Assembly (NCBI GenBank): GCA_003540955.1
Contig: DPMX01000318.1
Span: forward strand, 1-6,819
Source of the DNA: Gammaproteobacteria bacterium
Lineage (GTDB): Bacteria > Pseudomonadota > Gammaproteobacteria > Ga0077536
DNA length: 6,819 nt
Reading direction: 5' to 3'
Shown here: positions 1 through 6,181 of the stretch, in pieces
How the letters are laid out: each line of letters starts with the position of its first letter
Numbering within the stretch: the first letter of the stretch is position 1
Notes under the pieces: generated by a model
Seen by the model: only the letters and a program-made list of their open reading frames with translations
Databases searched by the model: none
What the model was told of the DNA's origin: nothing
Translations under genes and position numbers: made by a program

Positions 1-113
1 ATTTTATTGATCGAAATGACTGGGACCAATCGCCAATGCTCGCCGTAAGCTAACGTCTCTTATTTCAGTAAAATCAATGAGTAGTCCTACGAGCACTTCA
101 GTTCGTAAAAAAT

Positions 114-119
114 AGAAGG
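114..119 (+). promoter_or_regulatory. Ribosome binding site for the TTG-started SDR gene
   Basis: AGAAGG lies five bases upstream of a TTG codon at 125. There is no in-frame ATG near the protein's N-terminus, and the nucleotide-binding strand begins only about nine residues in. This purine-rich element therefore supports TTG as the true initiation codon. Confidence 0.6.
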
Positions 120-124
120 TTCAA

Positions 125-1078
125 TTGACGGCTACGCCGATCCGCAATATCGCTGTAACAGGTGCCACCGGTTTTATCGGCGGTGCGATCGCTCGTTCAT
201 TGCTGCGAAGTGGGTACCAAGTGAGGACATTGGTGCGCCCCACCTCGAACGCAAAGGTACTACCACAAGGGATTGAATGCATTGTTGGTAGTTTCCAGGA
301 TAAGTCTAGCATTGAGTCCCTGCTACGGTCGGTAGACGCGGTGGTCCACTGCGCCGGAGCCGTACGTGGAACGCGGCGCCAAACATTTTTGGATAGTAAT
401 GCGAAAGTTGTTGGCCTTCTAGCTCACAGTGCTGCGCTCGAGAACAGCGTTGATAGATTCCTCTTGGTCTCTTCTCTCGCCTCGACCGAACCGGAACTAT
501 CGCCGTATGCCCAGAGCAAGCGAGCTGGAGAACTAGCTCTGTGCGAAAGTAGTCGAGATATGAAATGGCTGGCGCTCCGCGCTCCTGCAGTATATGGGCC
601 GGGTGATCAAGAATTGATGCCGCTATTTAAAGCGATGTCGCGCGGATTTGTGCCGGTATGGGGGAATCGAAATGCCCGTTTTTCGCTGTTGTTCATCGCG
701 GATCTTGTCACCGCCGTTGAAAAGTGGCTCAGTAGTGCTATTCCAGCCTGCGGGATTTATGAGCTACATGACGGCTGTAGTGATGGCTACACGCTGGATG
801 ATGTAATTGGAATCGGAACAAGTACTTTTCAACGGCGCATTTATCGCGTTCCAGTGGCACCATTGTTGCTCGACCTTTTTGCCGCGGTTAATCTGCAGTT
901 AGGCCGGCTCCTCGGTTACGAGCCGATGCTTACGCCTTGGAAACTTAACGAACTCCGACACCAGCGCTGGGTGTGTGATAATGGTGACTTCACCGCAGCT
1001 AGTGGTTGGGAGCCGCGGATTTTATTGGCCGAGGGGTTGGGCTTGACTTTGAATGAGGATCGGGCCGTATACAGGTAA
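125..1078 (+). CDS. cerR: NAD(P)-dependent epimerase/dehydratase-type SDR, probable ceramide reductase (CerR-like)
   Basis: This is a 317-residue extended short-chain dehydrogenase/reductase. The N-terminal Rossmann motif GATGFIG (residues 13-19) supplies the three glycines that bind NAD(P), and Arg38 after the second strand may favour NADP. The catalytic signature is visible as VSS (115-117) and YAQSK (Tyr128, Lys132). A hydrophobic stretch near 242-270 suggests membrane association, as in NDUFA9-like SDRs. Initiation is at TTG 125, supported by AGAAGG upstream. The family alone would allow many substrates. The call as ceramide reductase rests on context: an ACP and a serine palmitoyltransferase follow directly on the same strand, matching the Caulobacter set in which CerR reduces the oxidised ceramide intermediate. 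An alternative is a sugar-nucleotide epimerase, which is less likely beside SPT. The SDR identification is firm; the substrate is inferred. Confidence 0.88.
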   Translation: MTATPIRNIAVTGATGFIGGAIARSLLRSGYQVRTLVRPTSNAKVLPQGIECIVGSFQDKSSIESLLRSVDAVVHCAGAVRGTRRQTFLDSNAKVVGLLAHSAALENSVDRFLLVSSLASTEPELSPYAQSKRAGELALCESSRDMKWLALRAPAVYGPGDQELMPLFKAMSRGFVPVWGNRNARFSLLFIADLVTAVEKWLSSAIPACGIYELHDGCSDGYTLDDVIGIGTSTFQRRIYRVPVAPLLLDLFAAVNLQLGRLLGYEPMLTPWKLNELRHQRWVCDNGDFTAASGWEPRILLAEGLGLTLNEDRAVYR

Positions 1079-1125
1079 CATTGGCTGTCCTGAATCGCGT
1101 CCTGAGTGTTTCGGAAATAAAACTA

Positions 1126-1377
1126 ATGCAATCATTTGAAGAAAATCTTGCGAAGTTGTGCGTTCTGCTGCAAGAACACGCTAAAGGAGACGTAGTTGTC
1201 AATTCAGACACCCGGTTGTCAAGCGAACTCGGTATAGACTCCGCGCGGCTGATGGAGGTTTTACTCGAGGTTGAGGATGCGTTCGATGTCTCAATCCCAC
1301 TTAACGTATTGCCAAACGTTTATACAGTTAGTGATTTGTGTAGTGAATTGCAGAAGATTCTTGGTGCTCGCCGATGA
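1126..1377 (+). CDS. Acyl carrier protein dedicated to sphingolipid synthesis
   Basis: This is a small acidic helical protein of the ACP family. The phosphopantetheine attachment motif is LGIDSARLMEV, with the modified serine at residue 39 when counted from ATG 1126. The helix II/III pattern (LLEVEDAFDVSIP) aligns naturally with fatty-acid ACP (LVMALEEEFDTEIP). ATG 1126 gives 83 residues, the usual ACP length, and begins exactly at helix I (MQSFEENLAKL). An in-frame TTG at 1081, two bases after the SDR stop and preceded by AGG, would add 15 residues and give 98. The short form fits the family better, but the upstream start cannot be excluded. The stop codon overlaps the SPT start as ATGA. By analogy with the ACP next to spt in Caulobacter, it probably presents the acyl chain to SPT. 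It needs a phosphopantetheinyl transferase not seen here. Confidence 0.88.
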   Translation: MQSFEENLAKLCVLLQEHAKGDVVVNSDTRLSSELGIDSARLMEVLLEVEDAFDVSIPLNVLPNVYTVSDLCSELQKILGARR

Positions 1378-2567
1378 GCTTATTTAAAAAATTTGAAGCG
1401 CTAGCAGCGAGACAAAAAGAGCTCGATGTAACGGGTGCGCAACCGTTTAACGTCGTTGTAGAGAGGATGATATCTGCTACGGAAGGGATTGTTGATGGCC
1501 GGAACACTATCCTTGCGGGAACGAATAATTATCTTGGCCTAACTTTCCACCCAGAGTGTATCGAGGCTGCGAGTAACGCAGTGCTTTCTGAAGGAACAGG
1601 TACCACTGGGTCGCGTATGGCAAACGGGACATATGCAAGTCATATCGCACTAGAACGCGACATATCTGAGTTCTTCGGACGTCGGGGTGCGATAGTGTTC
1701 TCTACAGGCTACCTTGCCAACCTCGGGATCCTGTCTGCCTTGACCAACCGTGATGATGTCATCGTCATCGATGGAGATTGTCACGCCAGTATCTATGATG
1801 GATGCCAGATGAGCGGTGCCGAAGTGATTAGGTTTCGGCATAACGATGCACACGACTTGGCGAAACGTTTGCGGCGTCTTGGAGAACGAGCGAAAAATGC
1901 ACTGATCGTTGTGGAAGGTATTTACAGCATGTTGGGCGACCGTGCGCCGATGAAGGAAATCGCTGATGTCAAACGTGAATATGGTGGGTATTTATTGGTC
2001 GATGAGGCGCATTCGTTGGGGGTGCTCGGTGAGCGAGGCCTGGTCGAGGTAACTGATGAGCATACTAGCGTTGACTTTATCACTGGAACCTTCAGCAAAA
2101 GTCTTGGTGCGACGGGTGGTTTCTGCGTAAGCGATTTGCCGGAGCTAGAATTGGTCCGCGTATCTAGCCGACCATATGTATTTACGGCTTCCATGAGCCC
2201 ATCAGTAATTGCTTCGACCCGAGTAGCGCTAGCAGTATTGCGTCGCAGTCCTCATCTCCGGGCACAACTATGGAGCAACGCAAACCGTCTGTACGAACTA
2301 TTGTCGCAGCTTGGCTTGAACCTTGGCCCGGAGGTCAGTCCGGTAATTGCGGCTATGTTAACCGATGCTGATGATGCCTTAGCCTTGTGGACGGGCCTGC
2401 TGGAGCGCGGTGTTTATGTCAATTTAATATTTCCGCCTGCTACCCCGAATTCGAGTTACCTGCTCCGATGCAGCGTCAGTGCCGCCCACACGGTGGAGCA
2501 AATTGACCAAATTGGCGCGGCGTTTGCTGCCGCGCTAGGGGACTGCGACAGATCATCCGTCGCTTAA
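1374..2567 (+). CDS. spt: Serine palmitoyltransferase-type alpha-oxoamine synthase (PLP-dependent)
   Basis: This 397-residue fold-type I PLP enzyme would catalyse decarboxylative condensation of L-serine with an acyl thioester to 3-ketosphinganine in the cytosol. The PLP lysine is Lys242 in TFSKSLGATGG. Asp210 and His213 (LVDEAHSLG) contact the cofactor, and His137 (DGDCHASI) is the residue that stacks on the ring. The conserved N-terminal NNYLGLT (51-57) and GTGTTGSR (74-81) are alpha-oxoamine synthase signatures. KBL (2-amino-3-ketobutyrate CoA ligase), BioF and HemA share this fold. The C-terminal loop PPATP (354-358), followed by LLRCSVSAAHT with Arg365, matches bacterial SPTs rather than those relatives. 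Its start overlaps the ACP stop (ATGA) without a good Shine-Dalgarno sequence, indicating translational coupling and suggesting that ACP-bound acyl chains are the substrate. Length is normal and no key residue is missing. Confidence 0.92.
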   Translation: MSLFKKFEALAARQKELDVTGAQPFNVVVERMISATEGIVDGRNTILAGTNNYLGLTFHPECIEAASNAVLSEGTGTTGSRMANGTYASHIALERDISEFFGRRGAIVFSTGYLANLGILSALTNRDDVIVIDGDCHASIYDGCQMSGAEVIRFRHNDAHDLAKRLRRLGERAKNALIVVEGIYSMLGDRAPMKEIADVKREYGGYLLVDEAHSLGVLGERGLVEVTDEHTSVDFITGTFSKSLGATGGFCVSDLPELELVRVSSRPYVFTASMSPSVIASTRVALAVLRRSPHLRAQLWSNANRLYELLSQLGLNLGPEVSPVIAAMLTDADDALALWTGLLERGVYVNLIFPPATPNSSYLLRCSVSAAHTVEQIDQIGAAFAAALGDCDRSSVA

Positions 2568-2644
2568 TATGGCCGTCCAGTTACGATGATCCGTTACTCC
2601 ATGATAGGGATGATCGATCGACTTTGGGATAAATTAAACAAGTG

Positions 2645-3235
2645 ATGACCATTAACGAAATCCGCACTAACCTTGACCGCCGTGCGCATGAACCAGCTGC
2701 ATTCAAGCCAGAACCAACGCAGGCGGCAGTCGCGATGATCCTCGCTGATGGTCAAAGCGATTTAGACGTATGCTTTATCCGGCGCACAGACCGGGATGGT
2801 GACCCATGGTCCGGCCAGGTTGCATTTCCAGGTGGTCGGGCAGGGCCTTTCGACCTCAATGCGAGAGCTGTGGCAGAACGTGAAACTAGCGAGGAGATCG
2901 GATTATCATTGGACTCCAGTGATCTTGTTGGTGCCTTACCGGTGCGTGATATTCAACGACAAGAATTGAAAATTATGTCTCCATTTGTCTATTACGTGGG
3001 CACTGGCGCCCAGGCCATTGCCACGGTTCGGGAGAAGCGCGAGGTCGCCAGTGTTTTTTGGGTGCCGTTACACCACCTATTTGATCCAAATGCGGCTACG
3101 CAATTGGAGTATCCGATGGGTGGGATAGCGACAAGTTTCCCCGGAATTCGTTACCGGGAGTTTGTTATTTGGGGTTTGACTTTGCGCGTACTCGAAAGTT
3201 TTGCTGAAATTATGCAGCGCACTTTAGCCGCGTAA
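2645..3235 (+). CDS. Nudix hydrolase, NudL/CoA-pyrophosphatase-like
   Basis: This is a Nudix hydrolase of 196 residues from ATG 2645; a GTG directly before it at 2642 is an equally possible start. GQVAFPGGR (57-65) and RETSEEIGL (79-87) form the Nudix box, including the glutamates that bind divalent metal. Spacing between the GG and RE elements equals that of E. coli NudL, where the first box is longer than canonical. The C-terminal REFVIWGLTLRVL resembles the NudL YFVWGMTAGII segment. The strict UPF0035 signature before the box is degenerate, so CoA specificity is only likely. The family hydrolyses nucleoside-diphosphate-linked compounds; NudL-type members split CoA into 3',5'-ADP and acyl- or free 4'-phosphopantetheine. 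It lies 77 bp after spt on the same strand with no obvious terminator between, so read-through is possible. A weak GGGAT (2626-2630) is the only SD-like element. Confidence 0.88.
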   Translation: MTINEIRTNLDRRAHEPAAFKPEPTQAAVAMILADGQSDLDVCFIRRTDRDGDPWSGQVAFPGGRAGPFDLNARAVAERETSEEIGLSLDSSDLVGALPVRDIQRQELKIMSPFVYYVGTGAQAIATVREKREVASVFWVPLHHLFDPNAATQLEYPMGGIATSFPGIRYREFVIWGLTLRVLESFAEIMQRTLAA

Positions 3236-3252
3236 AATTAATAAATTTTAGC

Positions 3253-3269
3253 CGTTGAATAGGTCAACG
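3253..3269 (-). terminator. Weak stem-loop at the end of the epoxide hydrolase gene
   Basis: CGTTGA and TCAACG form a 6-bp perfect stem with a 5-base loop. Read on the minus strand, the stem contains the epoxide hydrolase stop codon and is followed by an A/T-rich stretch rather than a clean T-run. It lies between two converging genes, so it may attenuate both directions, but it is a poor intrinsic terminator. Confidence 0.3.
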
Positions 3270-4406
3270 CAGGTTCCTGAAGCAGCTCCTTAGCTCACTA
3301 ACAAAGCAGTCGGGTTGCTCGAACGCGGCGAAGTGTCCGCCCTTTTCCAATACGTTGTAATACACCAACGACTTAAAACGTTCTTCAACCCAACGCCTCG
3401 AAGCGCGAAATATCTCGCGCGGAAAGATGCTGACACCGGTTGGGACGTGGACATGCTCTTGTTGTTGGCCGATTACGCTAAAGCTTTCCCAATATAGGCG
3501 TGCTGAGGACGCCGCAGCACTCGGTAGCCAATACAGCATGACATTATCGAGCAGCTCGTCTCGGGTTAGAACGTTTTCTGGATGTCCGTCGCAGTCGGTC
3601 CACGCCCAAAATTTTTCGATGATCCATGAGGCCTGACCGATGGGGGAATCGGTCAGGCCGTACCCGAGTGTCTGTGGACGGGTGCTTTGCTCTTTTGAGT
3701 AGCCGGAATCCCAGTCCCAGTAATGCTGCGAGTCGTCGAGGGCCTTTTTTTCGAACACCGTTAAGTCCTGTAATGCTGCTTTAGTAGGACTGACGACTGG
3801 CATATTCATATGGATGCCGGCGCAATGGTCAGACTCCGATATTCCCATACAAGCTGTCACCACCGCTCCCCAATCCCCGCCTTGTGCAACGTAACGGTCA
3901 TAACCTAAGCGCGCCATCAATTTGCCCCAAGCGCGCCCGATTCTTTCAACCCCCCAACCAGGGCTTTTAGGTTTGCCGGAAAACCCAAAGCCTGGCAGAG
4001 TTGGCAAAACTAGATGGAAGGCGTCGGAGTTATTTCCCCCGTGGGCCGCCGGATTGGTTAATGGTTCAATTATTTTAGTAAATTCGATGATCGAGCCAGG
4101 CCAACCATGGGTGATGACTAGTGGTAGTGCGTTCTCATTGCGGGAGCGGATGTGTAGAAAGTGAAATTCAAGATTATCGATCTCAGTCGTAAATTGAGGT
4201 TGGCTATTTAACCAAGATTCACAGCGCCGCCAATCATAATCGTTCTGCCAGTAGGAGCCTAGCTCTCTGACGTAGTCTAGCGGTATCCCTTGAGTCCAAT
4301 TATTCGGTGTTTCACGATCTGGCCAGCGTGTGATCGCGAGCCGGTGGCGTAGATCCTCAAGAGCGTCTTCGGGTATGGCGATATTGAACGGTCTAATGGT
4401 AGTCAT
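3264..4406 (-). CDS. Epoxide hydrolase, microsomal (EPHX1-like) type with EHN domain
   Basis: This 380-residue alpha/beta-hydrolase would open epoxides to vicinal diols by way of a covalent ester. Residues 1-105 match the EHN domain (RPFNIAIPEDALEDLRHRL; the tryptophan-rich segment YWQNDYDWR). The oxyanion motif HGWP is at 100-103. The nucleophile is Asp178 in GGDWG, the acid is probably Glu331 in FPREIF, and the base is His358 in KGGHFAAFEQPD. Candidate epoxide-polarising tyrosines are Tyr249 (LGYGLTDSP) and Tyr305 (ARLYWES). All positions correspond to the human EPHX1 pattern, so the enzyme looks active. There is no signal peptide or N-terminal anchor, unlike the mammalian enzyme. It is transcribed against its left neighbour and divergently from its right neighbour, so it is probably monocistronic. 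No SD is seen before ATG 4406. The substrate is unknown; an epoxidised lipid is possible but unproved. Confidence 0.94.
   Translation of the reverse strand: MTTIRPFNIAIPEDALEDLRHRLAITRWPDRETPNNWTQGIPLDYVRELGSYWQNDYDWRRCESWLNSQPQFTTEIDNLEFHFLHIRSRNENALPLVITHGWPGSIIEFTKIIEPLTNPAAHGGNNSDAFHLVLPTLPGFGFSGKPKSPGWGVERIGRAWGKLMARLGYDRYVAQGGDWGAVVTACMGISESDHCAGIHMNMPVVSPTKAALQDLTVFEKKALDDSQHYWDWDSGYSKEQSTRPQTLGYGLTDSPIGQASWIIEKFWAWTDCDGHPENVLTRDELLDNVMLYWLPSAAASSARLYWESFSVIGQQQEHVHVPTGVSIFPREIFRASRRWVEERFKSLVYYNVLEKGGHFAAFEQPDCFVSELRSCFRNLR
3630..3659. repeat. Perfect 12-bp inverted repeat inside the epoxide hydrolase gene
   Basis: GGCCTGACCGAT (3630-3641) and ATCGGTCAGGCC (3648-3659) are exact reverse complements separated by six bases, GGGGGA. 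The hairpin lies over codons for the conserved family motif GLTDSPIGQA. The mRNA could fold into a G+C-rich 12-bp stem. It has no downstream T-run and is far from either gene end, so it is not a conventional terminator. Confidence 0.9.
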
Positions 4407-4443
4407 TTTGAGGATAAAATTTCAACGGTTTCGAAAAAACAAT

Positions 4444-4449
4444 AGTATA
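4444..4449 (-). promoter_or_regulatory. Candidate -10 element for the epoxide hydrolase
   Basis: On the minus strand TATACT (5 of 6 to TATAAT) stands about 38 bases before ATG 4406, which would give a leader of about 30 nt. No convincing -35 hexamer is found 16-18 bases upstream, so this is a weak call based on position and the -10 alone. Confidence 0.3.
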
Positions 4450-4519
4450 AGGAAGTCTGCCGCTTGCCGAGGTATTATTTGCGCCTCGTAGATTCAAACC
4501 TCGATCATGTTCGGTGTGC

Positions 4520-4528
4520 TGCTATGAT
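4520..4528 (+). promoter_or_regulatory. Candidate extended -10 promoter for the histidine phosphatase
   Basis: TGCTATGAT is an extended -10 element (TGn followed by TATGAT, 5 of 6 to consensus). It lies about 62-74 bases before the two possible phosphatase starts (4590, 4602). The -35 region is poor, which an extended -10 can tolerate. It sits in the only sizeable divergent intergenic region of the window. Confidence 0.35.
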
Positions 4529-4601
4529 GAGCCACATTAAAGGTATGGACGTGTTCCTTGAGAGAACTTTTCGGTCGCCTAATTAGCATTTGATCGCGCC
4601 C

Positions 4602-5315
4602 ATGAAACCACTACTGCAGTTAGTTTTACTTCGCCACGGCCAAACTTTATGGAACAAGCAGCATCGCTCGACCGGGTGGGCAGACGTCGGATTAACTGAA
4701 GCGGGTGAGCGACAGGCGCGAGAGGCAGGACGAGCGCTCGCCGCCGCTGGGTTCCAATTTGATACGTTTTACAGTTCGCAGTTGCATCGAGCGAAGGCCA
4801 CGATGGAAATAGTCAAGAGCGAAATGCGGTGCGATGCTTCTTCGATTTTGGAGCGTTGGCGTTTAAACGAACGTCACATCGGTGCATTTGAAGGTTTAGG
4901 CCCATTCGCGGTAGTGTCAAAATATGGATTACGACGATTTATACAATGTCAACTCTGCTATGATGTGTCTCCGCCACCGCTTGCGCTTGACGATGCACGG
5001 TTTCCCGGTAATCAGGAGCGCTTCGCGGGGATAGAGGCAGAAAATTGGCCGCGGGCTGAAAGTATGAAACAAACGTGGCTAAGAGTACGGCCCTTCTGGG
5101 AGGGAGAGATCGTGCCAGCGCTGAGATCTCGACGTCGCTTGCTAATCGTATCGCATAAAAACACTCTGCGTTTGTTGCTCGAAGCCATTACGGGCAGACC
5201 AGCGTCCTTCTTCGATATGTTGTCAGTCCGCGCTTGTAAGCCGTTAGTCTTTGAGTTGGATGACGATTTGCGCCCCCTTCGGGGTTACGTTGTCAAACGT
5301 TCACCTAATGGTTAA
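4602..5315 (+). CDS. Histidine phosphatase superfamily protein, diverged from 2,3-BPG-dependent phosphoglycerate mutase
   Basis: This protein has 237 residues from ATG 4602; an in-frame TTG at 4590 would give 241, and neither has a clear SD. Counting from the TTG form, the phosphohistidine motif LLRHGQTLWN holds Arg15 and His16. Arg67 (LHRAKAT), Glu94 (RLNERH) and the second His189 (SHKNTLR) complete the catalytic set. The backbone aligns along its whole length with GpmA (STGWADVGLT, RLNERHIG, YDVSPPPL). However, the lysine after GLN is replaced (GLGPFA), and the W-R-R triplet that holds 2,3-bisphosphoglycerate reads C-Q-L. It is therefore more likely a phosphomonoesterase than a glycolytic mutase. 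It ends three bases from the convergent nucleotidyltransferase, which suggests a role in the same phospho-alcohol pathway. The substrate is unknown. Confidence 0.88.
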   Translation: MKPLLQLVLLRHGQTLWNKQHRSTGWADVGLTEAGERQAREAGRALAAAGFQFDTFYSSQLHRAKATMEIVKSEMRCDASSILERWRLNERHIGAFEGLGPFAVVSKYGLRRFIQCQLCYDVSPPPLALDDARFPGNQERFAGIEAENWPRAESMKQTWLRVRPFWEGEIVPALRSRRRLLIVSHKNTLRLLLEAITGRPASFFDMLSVRACKPLVFELDDDLRPLRGYVVKRSPNG

Positions 5316-5318
5316 AGT

Positions 5319-6050
5319 TCATGCGGTATCAGTGTTGAACATCACCCGTACCTTTTCGAGATCCTGGAGGAAGTCGATCTCCCCCCACTGCAAACCCTCA
5401 ATAGACTGTGTTTCCACTAACCCTCGCTCGGCAAGAATTCCGACGGCTTTGAGATACCACCAATTTAAACTATTGGGTGTGCGCATGATTTGATCTAGGA
5501 TTTCAACAAAGCGTGCCGGACCAGTGCCTGAAAACCGGATCATGCCGATCGATTCACCGTCTATATTGTTTTCCTCGATAGATTTTCCAACTTCGACGAG
5601 TTTCGTTCCAGCAATGCGAATCTTCATGTCGTCCGAGTCGTATTTGGATTTGTGATCTATCGCCATGCTTACTGGTGCTTCTGGGGCCTGTAATAAAGTT
5701 TCACACACCGCGGGTTCAAACATAGTGTCGCCATTGAGCAGAATAAAATCTTCCGCCATTGCGTGGCGAGCCATCCAGCAACTCGCAAGATTGTCGGCGA
5801 CGTTAAAAAACGGGTTAAATACACAACTTGGTACTTGTTCAGCGGTAGAGAGCTCACACAACGCGGTCTCGACTGCCCCGGCAGCGAAGCCAGTAACCAC
5901 GGTTATATCTACGATTCCGCAATGGTTCAGGTTCTGAATTTGGTGAGCAAGGATTGTCTGTTCACCAATAGTTAAGAGGCACTTTGGTATGGTTTCGGTT
6001 AACGGAAGCAGACGCCCTCCTTGGCCTGCACTGAGAATTATTGCTTTCAT
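5319..6050 (-). CDS. NTP-transferase-fold nucleotidyltransferase, probable CTP:alcohol-phosphate cytidylyltransferase
   Basis: This protein has 243 residues from ATG 6050. An in-frame TTG at 6080 would add ten, but AAGGAG just before the ATG and the usual MKAIILSAG opening favour the shorter form. The nucleotide-binding signature AGQGGRLLPLTETIPKCLL carries Gly11, Arg13, Pro16 and Lys23. NGD (Asp108) and the C-terminal WGEIDFLQDLEKVR (Asp226) are probable metal ligands. The NPFFNVADNLASCWMAR segment and GESIGMIRFS resemble LicC-type phosphocholine and inositol-1-phosphate cytidylyltransferases more than hexose-1-phosphate enzymes. It follows a CDP-alcohol phosphatidyltransferase gene on the same strand. 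That pairing is found fused in the archaeal and Thermotoga bifunctional IPCT-DIPPS enzyme. The expected reaction is CTP plus alcohol-phosphate to CDP-alcohol, in the cytosol. The alcohol (choline, ethanolamine, inositol, glycerol) cannot be read from the sequence. Confidence 0.87.
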   Translation of the reverse strand: MKAIILSAGQGGRLLPLTETIPKCLLTIGEQTILAHQIQNLNHCGIVDITVVTGFAAGAVETALCELSTAEQVPSCVFNPFFNVADNLASCWMARHAMAEDFILLNGDTMFEPAVCETLLQAPEAPVSMAIDHKSKYDSDDMKIRIAGTKLVEVGKSIEENNIDGESIGMIRFSGTGPARFVEILDQIMRTPNSLNWWYLKAVGILAERGLVETQSIEGLQWGEIDFLQDLEKVRVMFNTDTA

Positions 6051-6053
6051 CGG

Positions 6054-6059
6054 CTCCTT
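6054..6059 (-). promoter_or_regulatory. Ribosome binding site deciding the nucleotidyltransferase start
   Basis: On the minus strand AAGGAG lies three bases before ATG 6050. The spacing is short, but it is the strongest Shine-Dalgarno match in the window. The alternative TTG at 6080 has only a weak GCGAG upstream. Confidence 0.55.
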
Positions 6060-6108
6060 GGCTGTCTTAACTGTCGTCAAATTGCTCGCAACATCTATCG
6101 GTTTTTAG

Positions 6109-6130
6109 AAAAAAGGTTGCGGCTTAACCT
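6109..6130 (-). terminator. Weak terminator-like hairpin between the CDP-alcohol transferase and the nucleotidyltransferase
   Basis: On the minus strand AGGTT and AACCT form a 5-bp stem around a 7-base loop and run directly into TTTTTT. The T-run is good but the stem is short, so it would reduce rather than stop transcription into the nucleotidyltransferase gene. The rest of the gap at 6081-6181 shows no gene or convincing promoter. Confidence 0.3.
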
Positions 6131-6181
6131 GAAAGGTCTTGTGATCGTGTATGTTATTGGAATCGGATGCAACCGTCATAG

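Noticed and set aside
1..53. Possible C-terminal tail of an upstream plus-strand gene ending near 48 or 53
   Set aside because: Two reading frames are open from the window edge to stops at 46-48 and 51-53, and neither 15-16-residue tail is recognisable, so no gene can be claimed.
69..74. TAAAAT as a -10 element for the SDR-ACP-SPT operon
   Set aside because: It matches 5 of 6 bases, but no acceptable -35 lies 16-18 bases upstream and the region is A/T-rich, so chance is likely.
1922..2194. Open frame of 90 codons on the minus strand within spt
   Set aside because: It lies wholly inside a well-supported gene in another frame, has no domain-like pattern and no ribosome binding site worth noting.
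2551..2615. Inverted repeat GATCATCC / GGATGATC across the spt stop as a terminator
   Set aside because: The arms are only 8 bp, 49 bases apart, and no T-run follows; the GATC-rich sequence makes chance pairing likely.
3922..4164. Open frame of 80 codons on the plus strand within the epoxide hydrolase gene
   Set aside because: It is antisense to conserved HGWP and GFGFSG motifs of the real gene; its open state follows from the codon use of that gene.
4602..5315. Annotating the histidine phosphatase as glycolytic phosphoglycerate mutase gpmA
   Set aside because: Overall similarity is clear, but the bisphosphoglycerate-binding lysine and arginines are replaced, so the glycolytic role is not supported.
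5319..6050. Naming the nucleotidyltransferase as a glucose-1-phosphate transferase (rfbA/galU type)
   Set aside because: It has the common signature, but the NPFFNVADNLAS segment, the GESIGMIRFS motif and the CDP-alcohol transferase neighbour fit an alcohol-phosphate cytidylyltransferase better.
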